The notes under the pieces: model-generated
Told to the model about the DNA's origin: nothing
Databases searched by the model: none
The model's input: the letters and a program-made list of their open reading frames with translations, nothing else
Shown here: positions 9,401 to 15,948 of the stretch, one piece after another
Layout: the number at the start of each line of letters is the position of its first letter
How positions within the stretch are numbered: position 1 is the stretch's first letter
Made by a program: the position numbers and the translations under genes
Source: Paraburkholderia tropica
Lineage (GTDB): Bacteria; Pseudomonadota; Gammaproteobacteria; Burkholderiales; Burkholderiaceae
Direction of reading: 5' to 3'
DNA length: 64,000 nucleotides
Assembly: GCF_914484835.1 (NCBI RefSeq)
Contig: NZ_CAJZAR010000060.1
Location: forward strand, 1 to 64,000

Positions 9401-10133
9401 CTGCATCCGCATCGGCGGGTTCGGGCGCTTGCCAGTCGGTCTTGAGCGCGTCGAGATCGACGGTCGAGCCCGACTCCACGGTTTCCGAGATCGCCTTGTA
9501 GCCGACCCACGCGCCCGAGTAGCGCGAGAGCGCCCAGCCGTAGAGGCCGAATTCGAGCATGTCCGCGACGTTCGACGGATTCACCACGGGCATGTGCCAG
9601 GCCATCAGCGCGAAGTCGCTCTGATGCGGCATCGACGACGACACGCAGCCGTGATCGTCGCCCGCCACCACGAGCACGCCGCCGTGCGGCGACGAGCCGT
9701 AGGCGTTGCCGTGCTTGAGCGCGTCGCCCGCGCGGTCGACGCCGGGGCCTTTGCCGTACCACATCGCGAACACGCCTTCGACGGTGCGTTCGGCGTCGGC
9801 TTCCACGCGCTGCGTGCCGAGCACGGCCGTGCCGCCCAGTTCCTCGTTGATGGCGGGCAGGAAGCGTACGTCGGCGGCTTCGAGCAGTTTCTTCGCCTTC
9901 CACGCCTGCTGGTCGACCATGCCGAGCGGCGAGCCGCGATAGCCGCTGATGAAGCCTGCCGTGTTCAGGCCGTGCGCGCGGTCGAGCGCGCGCTGCATGA
10001 GCGCGAGGCGGATCAGCGCCTGGGTGCCGGTCAGGAAGATGCGGCCGCGCGTGGCGGTGAGGTTGTCGGTGAGCTGGTAATCGGCGAGGGGCGGCGAAGC
10101 AGGGGTGTCGCCAAACGCGGGACGCGCGGTCAT
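6474..10133 (-). CDS. Indolepyruvate ferredoxin oxidoreductase, fused alpha/beta/gamma-type enzyme
   Basis: This 1219-residue single-chain 2-oxoacid:ferredoxin oxidoreductase should decarboxylate arylpyruvates from aromatic amino acid transamination to acyl-CoA, reducing ferredoxin. An N-terminal pyrimidine-binding TPP domain has FISGYRGSPLGMVDQQ near residue 60. A TPP-diphosphate domain has GDGTYFHSG near 510 and QMGGEGVDW just before it. A Cys-rich segment near 650 has CEGCGDC and later Cys residues for Fe-S clusters. A catalytic gamma-type domain starts near 745 with VTGVGGTGVVTVGALI. The length is normal for the fused proteobacterial form. The ATG at 10133 is the first good start. The gene is monocistronic. 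Confidence 0.93.
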   Translation of the reverse strand: MTARPAFGDTPASPPLADYQLTDNLTATRGRIFLTGTQALIRLALMQRALDRAHGLNTAGFISGYRGSPLGMVDQQAWKAKKLLEAADVRFLPAINEELGGTAVLGTQRVEADAERTVEGVFAMWYGKGPGVDRAGDALKHGNAYGSSPHGGVLVVAGDDHGCVSSSMPHQSDFALMAWHMPVVNPSNVADMLEFGLYGWALSRYSGAWVGYKAISETVESGSTVDLDALKTDWQAPEPADADAAFTPPPGGLHNRWPDLPSLAIEQRLAAKLDAVRHFARANSIDKWIAPSPHANVGIVTCGKAHLDLMEALRRLDLTVHDLEQAGVRIYKVGLSFPLEMSRIDAFVSGLSDVLVIEEKGPVIEQQIKDHLYNRKAGARPAVIGKHAEDGTLLLSELGELRPSRILPVFAAWLAKHKPMLDRRERVVDLVAPQILSNVADAVKRTPYFCSGCPHNTSTKVPEGSIAQAGIGCHFMASWMERDTTGLIQMGGEGVDWAAHSMFTKTRHVFQNLGDGTYFHSGILAIRQAVAAKANITYKILYNDAVAMTGGQPVDGSISVPQIARQVEAEGVSRFVVVSDEPEKYDGHHGQFPKGTTFHHRSELDAVQRELRETPGVTVLIYDQTCAAEKRRRRKKGEFPDPDKRLFINEEVCEGCGDCGVQSNCLSVEPVETELGRKRRIDQSSCNKDYSCVNGFCPSFVTIEGGKLKKAAGAAFDPQALAARVNALPMPSTHLDNAPYDILVTGVGGTGVVTVGALISMAAHLEGKSASVLDFMGFAQKGGSVLSFVRFAATDALLNQVRIDTQQADLLLACDMVVGASADALQTVRHDRTRIVVNTHAIPNASFVQNPDANLHADALLAKMRHAATNGATPEQDPLSSCDAQALAQRYLGDTIGANILMLGFAWQLGLVPVSLAALTRAIELNNVAVQANLFAFSIGRLAAADPAALEALKTFDTQRASQARDAKFAARQLTQTLDELIADRETRLLAYGGAGYAKRYRALTDAARQADKSADQALARAVAATFYKLLAVKDEYEVARLHADPAFRAALEAQFEGQAGSDFTVKFNLAPPLIAREKHGQPPRKMQFGQWLWRALALLAKGRGVRGTWFDPFGHTLERRMERALADDYEATLRGVLIQHAHVTADSAADLAKFASLHQRVRGYGHVKLANLASVKRGERELAARLGIDVKTSAAVNEALAAFKGAGALRGIPVVVAK

Positions 10134-10356
10134 GGGGGAAGTCTCCGTTCTTGTGTCGCGAGCGCTGCGTCTGTGCGTCTTTGAATGCGCTCGCTGAAGA
10201 CTCCATTTTTTCTCGCCAATAGCGGAAGTTTTTTGCTAACTCCGCGGGCGCGTTCGTTGAATGCGCCAAAGCCTGCTCGCGATGTCGCGCTTTGGAGGGA
10301 AATTCTCTTTCGTCGCGTGTCGGGCGTGCGATGCGTGGCCGAACGTGCGGTTGGAT

Positions 10357-11394
10357 TCAGATCACGTGCGGTCCGTCAGGCCGGGTCTGATCGAAGGGCG
10401 TGACATCGTGAAAGTGCGCGTAGTCCATGCGGCTCACGCCGCCCGCGTCGCTCATCAGATCGACGTAACGCTGGCCGAAACGCACCTGGCCGTCCGACCA
10501 GATGTAGCGCGCCTGCATGGTCTGCGCGGTCGATTCGTCCGAGCCCTCGATCACGACGTGCAGCGTGGCGGCCTGCTGCGCGAGCGACTCGGCCGTGGCG
10601 CCGTGCAGCGGGCTGGTTTCGTCGATCACGTGCATCAGGTTCCAGCCGAGCGTGAACAGCGGATGCTGGTCGCGCACGAGCTTGAGGTCGTAGATGCGCC
10701 GCGCGGTGTAGCCGTCCGACGAGGTCTCGATGCGGATCAGGCGCAGCTTCGCGCTGGCTTCGGCGATCACGTTCTGACGCGCGTTGGCGGCGCGCGCCAT
10801 CAGCGTCATGCGGCCTTCGATCGGATGCACGACCACCTGGCGCGCGAACAGGATCTTCGCGCGCGGCCGCGAGAAACGCGCGAACACGAGGCCGGTCGCG
10901 AGCGCGATGCTCGACATGCCGACGAAGATCTCGAAGGTGGCGACGATGTGCGCGTAGAGCGTCTGCGGATGCATGTCGCCGTAGCCGACCGTCGCGAGCG
11001 TTTCGACGCTGAAGAAGAACGCGCCCGTGAAGCCGTGCGGATACTGGTTGGCGATGGGCGCCGTGCCGAGCTGGTAGAGGCAGGCGAAGAACGCGTTGGC
11101 GACCACGAACAGTGCCGCGAGCGAGGCGAAGAAGGTGGGCCAGCGCATGGTGAGCGCCGTGTGATAGAGGTCCTGCCAGCCGTGCAGCGGCATGCCGTAG
11201 ACGAGCACTTCGCGCGAGCCGATATGGAGGCGGCGCGGTGCGGGGCCGCGCGGGCTGGCGGGATCGTTCGCGGCGCGCGTGCCGGCGCTGCCTCGGCGCT
11301 TGCGGTCGTCGTCGGTGGCGGCGTGTGCGCCAGCGTGGGCGGCGGCTTGTGCGGCTTCCTCGTTCGCGCTGCCCTCCGGCGATTCGGGCGTCAT
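10357..11394 (-). CDS. Inward-rectifier potassium channel, KirBac type
   Basis: This 345-residue protein has a polar N-terminal tail of about 80 residues. Two transmembrane helices flank a pore loop with the K+ selectivity filter TVGYGD at residues 135-140. A roughly 175-residue cytoplasmic beta-sandwich domain has the RLIRIETSSDGY and FTLGWNLMHVIDETSPL motifs typical of Kir channels. The family prototype KirBac1.1 comes from Burkholderia pseudomallei. The protein should form a tetrameric K+ channel. The ATG at 11394 follows an AAGGACC ribosome site. The start faces the accessory islet, whose left edge is only about 80 bp upstream, so the channel promoter may be close to or altered by the junction. 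Confidence 0.93.
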   Translation of the reverse strand: MTPESPEGSANEEAAQAAAHAGAHAATDDDRKRRGSAGTRAANDPASPRGPAPRRLHIGSREVLVYGMPLHGWQDLYHTALTMRWPTFFASLAALFVVANAFFACLYQLGTAPIANQYPHGFTGAFFFSVETLATVGYGDMHPQTLYAHIVATFEIFVGMSSIALATGLVFARFSRPRAKILFARQVVVHPIEGRMTLMARAANARQNVIAEASAKLRLIRIETSSDGYTARRIYDLKLVRDQHPLFTLGWNLMHVIDETSPLHGATAESLAQQAATLHVVIEGSDESTAQTMQARYIWSDGQVRFGQRYVDLMSDAGGVSRMDYAHFHDVTPFDQTRPDGPHVI

Positions 11395-11513
11395 GGCGGT
11401 CCTTCAGGGTCGGAATGGCGAGAGCGTAGCAATGCCGCGCGGGGCCGACAAGCGCGATCCGTGCGGCGAGGTGGGGGGGCGTTCGGGAGGCCCCTAACCA
11501 CGTCACGGCGGAC

Positions 11514-11774
11514 GTGCGCGCCCTGGCGAACGAATACACCGCCGAGGCGCTGGCGGTGCTGGTGAACCTGATGCGCCACGCCGGGAACGAGGCGACGAGG
11601 CTTGCGGCGTCGCGCGAACTGCTGGACCGCGCCGTTGGCAAACCGACGCAACGCGCCGAGGTGAGCGGCAAGGCGGAAACCGCGCCCGCCGACTTCAAGG
11701 CGATGACCGACGAAGAATTATGGGCCGTCGTTTACGCGGGCCGCGCCGAACGCGAAACCCAGGCGAACGGGTAA
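11514..11774 (+). pseudogene. 5'-truncated phage-like protein
   Basis: Eighty-six residues are readable from a GTG at 11514. The protein-like frame actually continues upstream to about 11490 (APNHVTADVRALANEYTAEA) before turning into unrelated GC-rich sequence. The pattern with VRALANEYTAEALAVLVNLM, a short loop, then AASRELLDRAVGKPTQ is one I associate with small prophage proteins encoded near terminase genes. Such proteins normally have more N-terminal sequence. No ribosome site precedes the GTG, so this is probably a dead fragment left by a recombination event at the left edge of the islet. The exact family is not identified. Confidence 0.5.
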
Positions 11775-11791
11775 TCGCGCCACCCGCTGCG

Positions 11792-11808
11792 TTTGATTTT
11801 CAATCAAA
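11792..11808. repeat. Short inverted repeat TTTGATT/AATCAAA
   Basis: A perfect 7-bp inverted repeat with a TTC centre lies 18 bp after the phage fragment and about 260 bp before the toxin gene. It could be an operator or part of an old promoter. The spacing does not fit an FNR box. Confidence 0.35.
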
Positions 11809-12065
11809 AAATTCAAGGACAAACCCGCCTGCTGCATCCAAATGGGATTCATCTGATTCTGCGTTTTCGCGGGCCTCGGTAGCGTCGATCGGCTGTTCGC
11901 ACACTTTATGGCGCGATGGCCCGAAGTTGACCCAGCCCGTTCGCGTTGGACACCTCTACCATCGCCCAGCCAGGAAACGCCTATGCCCAGATAGAGCGAT
12001 TTACGTTTTTCCCTGGACATATGCGCCACCCGCAAAAAACAACCGGAACAAAAGGAGAATCACTG

Positions 12066-12680
12066 ATGGGTATTCCATTCCCAGGTACGCTTGCAAGCGC
12101 AGCCGACTCGCTTCTCCAGACCATGCCCGTGCCACTGCCTTCGCCGGTTCCGGCTACGGGTTCCGCCGGAGGCGCAGGTGCTGGCACGGGCGCGGGTGGT
12201 GGTCTGGACAGCCTTCCACGCGACCGGAGCCGCGAGCGCAACAGGCCATGCAAGTGCCCGCCGGACAAAGGCGATGAAGTCACACGCAGGTATGGTATGA
12301 GTCCGAAAGCTCGGCGCTATCAAGCCCGTATTACCGGTTACGCATATGGAATTGATACGGATGCCAAAGGTCGCGAAACTCGCGGGGGCTGGAACAAAGA
12401 ATGGAAGTGGCTTGGAACTGATTTCGATGGGTTTGTGAAGGCGCAGTGTTTATTGCAAGAGGCGAAGGATGACTACGATCAGTTTTTAGATGAAGATGAT
12501 GAACCGATCTTCTGGTTTACCGGCTTCAAAAGTATGGCTGATACTATTGCAGATCAATCCATAAAGGTTCGCGCAAATCCACCATCGAGACTGATGTGGT
12601 ATTTCGGCACGCCACGGGCAAGAGACTACATGATGCCGACACTGGTCAAAAATGGCGTCCCTTCCGTCTATCAACCTTGA
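12066..12680 (+). CDS. Tox-REase-5 nuclease toxin (TseT-like, probable T6SS-type effector)
   Basis: This 204-residue protein has about 60 N-terminal residues that are Pro/Gly/Ala-rich, then a basic stretch and CKCPPDKG at 62-69. The Tox-REase-5 core includes RYQARITGYAYGID and GWNKEWKW. The restriction-fold active site appears as Glu112, Asp119/Asp121 and Glu132-Ala-Lys134 (an ExK in LLQEAKDDYD). Pseudomonas aeruginosa TseT, a type VI secretion DNase effector, carries the same domain. DNA cleavage in rival cells is therefore the inferred role. AAAGGAGAAT directly precedes the ATG at 12066; an earlier in-frame start at 11946 lacks support. No VgrG, PAAR or adaptor gene adjoins, so the export route is unknown. 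Composition shifts to AT-rich after about 12300, a sign of transfer. Confidence 0.8.
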   Translation: MGIPFPGTLASAADSLLQTMPVPLPSPVPATGSAGGAGAGTGAGGGLDSLPRDRSRERNRPCKCPPDKGDEVTRRYGMSPKARRYQARITGYAYGIDTDAKGRETRGGWNKEWKWLGTDFDGFVKAQCLLQEAKDDYDQFLDEDDEPIFWFTGFKSMADTIADQSIKVRANPPSRLMWYFGTPRARDYMMPTLVKNGVPSVYQP

Positions 12681-12687
12681 GATTGAA

Positions 12688-13419
12688 ATGAATCTATTTG
12701 CACAGTACAGGGATGTCCCCAACTTACCAAATGCCGATTTCGAATTTCATCTGCGTCGATTAAGGCCTGTCATTGATGCACTGGCGGTTCAGGATGAACT
12801 ACTTAAGGGGTGGTACATTCAGGGGAATAGTGCTGAGGAAGCGCTTCTATATCGCGTTTATGGAGACGATCATCAACCCCTTCTCACGGCCATCGAGGAG
12901 ATGGGAAAGGAATATCAGGGAAAATCAAAGAGTGATCCAAAATCAATTGGAATTTGGAATGGAGCAAACCAGAGAGATGGCGCTTCATTCCTGATATCTA
13001 TGGATGGTGGCGAGAATTTTTCGCAACAATTTGACTTCAATGTAAAAGAAAGATCAAGTAAATTATCTCGACTTGGGGATTATCGTTCTGCAGCAGAGAT
13101 TGTCAAAAAAGTTGTTGAGGTCTATGCCCCATCCTATGCTATTTTCGGGCCGCGTAAATACTTTACAAACGCAGTTTTTGATAATCGCCCCGGTGTAAGC
13201 TGGATGCTCTACCTGCCTCACGTTCTCACGCCAGCCCAGGTGCCCGAAGCGCGCGCCCTGATTCCGGTCATGCGCGACGGCCAGCAGCAAGGCACGATCA
13301 TTGTCAGCGTGACGGATGAAGTGTTCGATGTGAACAACCGGGCACACGTCAAGGCTGCGAACGACATTGAAATTCGTCTTGCCGATCAGGACTTGTTGCC
13401 GCGCTTCATCGACCTTTAA
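12688..13419 (+). CDS. Imm52 family immunity protein
   Basis: This 243-residue cytoplasmic protein follows the toxin at a 7-bp distance. It matches the Imm52 family that partners Tox-REase-5 nucleases, as TsiT does for TseT. Visible traits are the early LKGWYIQGNSAEEALLYRVY segment, the GIWNG motif, and a C-terminus with WMLYLPHVLT and ALIPVM. It should bind and neutralise the nuclease in producer cells. The ATG at 12688 has GAG 7 bases upstream, overlapping the toxin stop. An alternative ATG at 12652 would overlap the toxin by 29 bp and add 12 residues. The gene is visibly AT-rich until about 13200 and GC-rich after, so it may be mosaic. Confidence 0.78.
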   Translation: MNLFAQYRDVPNLPNADFEFHLRRLRPVIDALAVQDELLKGWYIQGNSAEEALLYRVYGDDHQPLLTAIEEMGKEYQGKSKSDPKSIGIWNGANQRDGASFLISMDGGENFSQQFDFNVKERSSKLSRLGDYRSAAEIVKKVVEVYAPSYAIFGPRKYFTNAVFDNRPGVSWMLYLPHVLTPAQVPEARALIPVMRDGQQQGTIIVSVTDEVFDVNNRAHVKAANDIEIRLADQDLLPRFIDL

Positions 13420-13425
13420 GGTCAC

Positions 13426-13451
13426 GCCCCGGCAGCCAGTGTCGCCGGGGC
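13426..13451 (+). terminator. Hairpin after immunity gene
   Basis: An 8-bp perfect stem, GCCCCGGC (13426-13433) and GCCGGGGC (13444-13451), with a 10-base loop begins 6 bp after the immunity stop. It is followed only by TTCAATT, so it is a moderate intrinsic terminator for the toxin-immunity operon. Confidence 0.6.
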
Positions 13452-13720
13452 TTCAATTAATCCGCCTTTCCACATACATATGCTGCCCACGCTTCCATCA
13501 TCGGGCGGGGCGCGCTCCCCAATTGTCAGCAGGCGGCCCGTTCTCTGTCGCCAGCGTGGACGGCACGCCCGACATGTCAGGAACGTTTCGAGGTGGTGGA
13601 GGTGGCGAGGCTCGTTGCTGATCGCCCACAACCGTGTGAGACGGTGCGGCGAATCATAAGACAGAGGCGGGTGGCGTTGCTCGAATTTGCCTACACAGCG
13701 CCTACATGACCCCGGAAAGC
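13452..13720. other. Noncoding islet tail
   Basis: No gene is recognised. Near 13689-13706 a short GCCTAC motif occurs twice, shortly before the tRNA terminator. It may be part of the old attachment region. Confidence 0.35.
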
Positions 13721-13748
13721 AAAAAGCCCAGTCGGTGAGGACTGGGCT
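13721..13748 (-). terminator. Terminator of the broken tRNA
   Basis: On the minus strand arms AGCCCAGTC and GACTGGGCT (13740-13748 and 13725-13733) are followed by TTTTTGC. It lies 16 bp beyond the tRNA CCA end and would be the native terminator of that tRNA gene. Confidence 0.8.
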
Positions 13749-13764
13749 AAGTGCTTGAATTTTT

Positions 13765-13814
13765 TGGTGCCGGAAAGAGGAATCGAACCCCCGACCTTCG
13801 CATTATGAATGCGC
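13765..13814 (-). pseudogene. 3' half of a tRNA gene with anticodon CAT
   Basis: Reading the minus strand, these 50 bases correspond to tRNA positions 27-76. They cover the anticodon arm with loop TTCATAA (anticodon CAT, tRNA-Met or lysidine tRNA-Ile), a GGGGG/CCTCT T-stem around TTCGATT, the acceptor strand TTCCGGC, and the discriminator plus CCA. The bases that should follow on the 5' side (D-arm and GCCGGAA acceptor strand) are absent; similarity stops after 13814. The anticodon arm and general layout resemble E. coli thrW, a known phage integration site. This is most simply an attachment-site scar or a tRNA destroyed by recombination. A plus-strand reading frame here is a shadow of the tRNA. 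Confidence 0.8.
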
Positions 13815-13964
13815 CGCGCGTGGCGATGCGTCGATGCGCGCAGGTGCGAGCGTGCGGTGCCGCGCACGCAATCCGCGCTGTCGCACGTTTAACGCGACAC
13901 GCGACACGCACGCGCTTCACCCGCGCGTGCGTCGCGTCGATGCCCGCCGCTCACGCGACGGCTT

Positions 13965-13998
13965 GCGGCTCACGCGAACCGCGAACCGCGAACCGCAA
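13965..13998. repeat. Short tandem CGCGAAC repeat
   Basis: A GC-rich low-complexity patch to the right of the tRNA break contains about three consecutive CGCGAAC units, then a degenerate copy. It may mark the site of the rearrangement that removed the tRNA 5' half. Confidence 0.4.
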
Positions 13999-14003
13999 GC
14001 CGC

Positions 14004-14249
14004 CTAAGGAAACGCGTGCGGCTTCGGAATGCCCGCGCCGTGCTCGATGTCGGCGATGGCCTGGCGATGCGCGGCGTCGATCGCTTCGGCGCTTTGCGGA
14101 AAGCCCGCGTTGCCGCCGATCGTGATCCACGGCTGCACGGCTGTGTCGCGATGGGTGATCTGATATTCGGCGTCCCAGCGTGCGCCCTGCAGTTCGAGCG
14201 GATGCACGTGGATGGCGTAGACGCCGTAGAGAAAGAGCTGTTCGGTCAT
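14004..14249 (-). CDS. Small conserved hypothetical protein
   Basis: This 81-residue soluble protein begins MTEQLFLYGVYAIHVHPLEL and has no signal peptide or membrane segment. Its middle (WDAEYQITHRDTAVQPW) and the helical EAIDAAHRQAIADIEHGAG end look like a compact alpha/beta domain. I do not recognise a function. The ATG at 14249 follows an excellent AGGAGGG ribosome site, which rules out the longer frame starting at 14354. It is the first intact gene right of the broken tRNA and is probably monocistronic. Confidence 0.75.
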   Translation of the reverse strand: MTEQLFLYGVYAIHVHPLELQGARWDAEYQITHRDTAVQPWITIGGNAGFPQSAEAIDAAHRQAIADIEHGAGIPKPHAFP

Positions 14250-14409
14250 GTCGACCCTCCTTTCGACCGCGCCGGCGCTCGCGCGCCGCGTGCGGTCCCG
14301 TGCAGAGCGGCGGATTCGCCGATGCGGCCCGCGCGCGGACAAAGGCGCACGCACGCGGGAAACCGTCCGGCGCGGGATCGCCTCGCCGGACGGAGCAAAC
14401 GAAGGAAGT

Positions 14410-14489
14410 GGGCTACACGCGGGCTACACGCGCTAAATCGATAATCCGACCGGGCGGCCGATTCGAACGGATGCGAACCGATTCGAACG
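14410..14489. repeat. Tandem 11-mer and 20-bp-spaced direct repeat
   Basis: GGGCTACACGC occurs twice head to tail at 14410-14431. CCGATTCGAACG then occurs at 14458-14469 and again at 14478-14489, a 20-bp period, each copy carrying the palindrome TTCGAA. The stretch lies between two small minus-strand genes. The 20-bp spacing (about two helical turns) would suit cooperative protein binding, but its role is unknown. Confidence 0.45.
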
Positions 14490-14499
14490 ACCCGCGCGC

Positions 14500-14721
14500 T
14501 TACAGCTCGAGTTCGCCGAGGAGCCGATGCGCGAGCGCCTTGGCTTCCTCCAGCGCTTCCTCGGGCGTGCCGGAAGCGGCTTCCACTTCGTAGATCGCGT
14601 TCTCGAGATCTTCGCCGTCGTCGCGCGCCAGGGAGACCTGGCCCTGGTACTGGCCGGCGTTCATGGGTCGCACGGAGGCGACTGCCGTGTAGATCCCCTT
14701 GGTGTAGGTGACGTCGTCCAT
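14500..14721 (-). CDS. Small acidic conserved hypothetical protein
   Basis: This 73-residue soluble protein has a beta-rich first half (YTKGIYTAVASVRPMNAGQYQGQVSLARDDG) and an acidic helical end (GTPEEALEEAKALAHRLLGELEL). No signal peptide is seen. It resembles small burkholderial proteins of unknown function. The ATG at 14721 was preferred over the frame start at 14832 because GGAG lies 8 bases upstream and the extra residues look noncoding. It is separate from the sugar cassette to its right. Confidence 0.7.
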   Translation of the reverse strand: MDDVTYTKGIYTAVASVRPMNAGQYQGQVSLARDDGEDLENAIYEVEAASGTPEEALEEAKALAHRLLGELEL

Positions 14722-14854
14722 AGCGGGCTCCAGCGTGCTTCTCGAGGAAGGGAATCCCATGCTAGCACGTTGATCGCGCGCCTGCGGGACAGCCACGTGA
14801 CGCCCGAGCGGCGCTTTCGTGTCAGGCTTCACGATGGTGCAAAGCCCCCGCGTT

Positions 14855-15829
14855 TCAGTCCTCCAGCAGCGCGACGACCTCGTCGAGCGACGGCGAATGC
14901 GCGCCCGCGCGGCGGCACGCGGCGGCGCCCGCAGCCAGCGCGAACGACAGATGCTGACGCCACGTGCGCTGCGGCGTGCTCATCAGGCTGAACAGCAGAC
15001 CGCCGATGGACGCGTCGCCCGCGCCCACCGTGTCGGCGACCTGCACGCGCGGCGGCGCGGCGTCGATCACCTCGTCGCCGACATAGAGCGTCGCGTGCTG
15101 CGCGCCGCGCGTGACCAGCAGCGTCGCGGCGGGATTGAGCGCGCGCACGGCGGCGATCGCCTCCGGCTCGCTCTTGCCCGCGAACAGCATGCGCAGATCT
15201 TCGTCGGAGACCTTGATGAGGTCGGCGAGCGCGGCCATGCGATGCAGGATCGGCTCGTAGCCGTGCGCCATCAGGTTGCGGTAATTCGGATCGAAGCTGA
15301 TCTTCACGCCTTGCGCGCGCAGTTCGGCGGCGAGCGTCGCGAGCGTTTCGCCGAGCGGCTGACGCACGAGGCTGATGCAGCCGAAGTGCGCCCACTTCGC
15401 GTGACGACGCCAGCCCTCGGGCAGCTTCGCGGGATCGAAGGCGAGGTCCGCGCTGTTGTCGCCGATGAAGTAGTACGCGGGCGGATGCGTCTGATGCACG
15501 ATCGCGAGCAGCGGCGCGCGCTCGACGCGCTGCATGAAGCGCATGTCGAGACCGGCGGCGACGCTCGCGTTCCAGAGCTCGTCCGAAAAGTTGTCGGTGC
15601 CGAGCGCACCCGCGCAGGCCGTCGGCAAGCCGAGACGCGCGACCGCGCGCGCCACGTTCCAGCCCGCGCCGCCCGGATGCGCGCGCCAGCTGGAGTCCAT
15701 GCCCGGCGCGCCCGTGTGCGCCGAACCCTCGGGCGCCGCGCCGCGCACGAGATCGGTGAGGATGTCGCCCGCCGAAATGAAGGCGGGGAAGCCGGTCGAG
15801 AAGTCGGGGCCAGTGCTGCAAGTGCTCAT
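14855..15829 (-). CDS. PfkB-family sugar kinase, probable fructokinase
   Basis: This 324-residue ribokinase-like (PfkB) kinase starts with FISAGDILTDLVRG and has the N-terminal PGGAGWNVARAVARLG glycine motif at about 50-66. The C-terminal signature ADTVGAGDASIGGLL near 280 contains the catalytic Asp in GAGD. These enzymes phosphorylate fructose or similar sugars with ATP. The ATG at 15829 follows AAGGAACA; the open frame upstream to 16156 antisense to the epimerase is not coding. It lies 120 bp downstream of the AGE-family gene on the same strand. Isomerisation of mannose to fructose followed by this kinase would give fructose 6-phosphate. Confidence 0.87.
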   Translation of the reverse strand: MSTCSTGPDFSTGFPAFISAGDILTDLVRGAAPEGSAHTGAPGMDSSWRAHPGGAGWNVARAVARLGLPTACAGALGTDNFSDELWNASVAAGLDMRFMQRVERAPLLAIVHQTHPPAYYFIGDNSADLAFDPAKLPEGWRRHAKWAHFGCISLVRQPLGETLATLAAELRAQGVKISFDPNYRNLMAHGYEPILHRMAALADLIKVSDEDLRMLFAGKSEPEAIAAVRALNPAATLLVTRGAQHATLYVGDEVIDAAPPRVQVADTVGAGDASIGGLLFSLMSTPQRTWRQHLSFALAAGAAACRRAGAHSPSLDEVVALLED

Positions 15830-15948
15830 CGCGTGTTCCTTCGCTGAATCTGTCGCTGGTGCGTTGCGGTTGCGCTGCGTTTGCGTCGCGTTTGCGTTGC
15901 CGTTGCGTCGCGCGGTGCGTGCGCGATGCCGCGTCGTGCGGCGCGAAA

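Larger units (their letters stand above)
11470..13814. mobile_element. Small accessory islet (phage remnant + toxin/immunity) ending in tRNA 3' half
   Basis: Between the KirBac gene and a broken tRNA lies a segment unlike its surroundings. It starts with a phage-like gene fragment lacking its beginning. A nuclease toxin and immunity gene follow, much richer in A and T than flanking genes. The segment ends at a terminator and the 3' half of a tRNA gene, the usual attachment site of integrases. No integrase, transposase or complete direct repeat is visible, so the islet looks like a decayed remnant. The left boundary is judged by eye from composition and the truncated gene. Confidence 0.55.

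Noticed and set aside
11792..11808. FNR/ANR box before the toxin gene
   Set aside because: TTGAT and ATCAA are separated by five bases rather than four, so it does not fit the consensus; kept only as an inverted repeat.
13751..14125. A plus-strand frame beginning MLEFFGAGKRNRTPDLRI
   Set aside because: The GKRNRTPDLR pattern is the well-known translation of the antisense of a tRNA T-arm; the sequence is the tRNA fragment.
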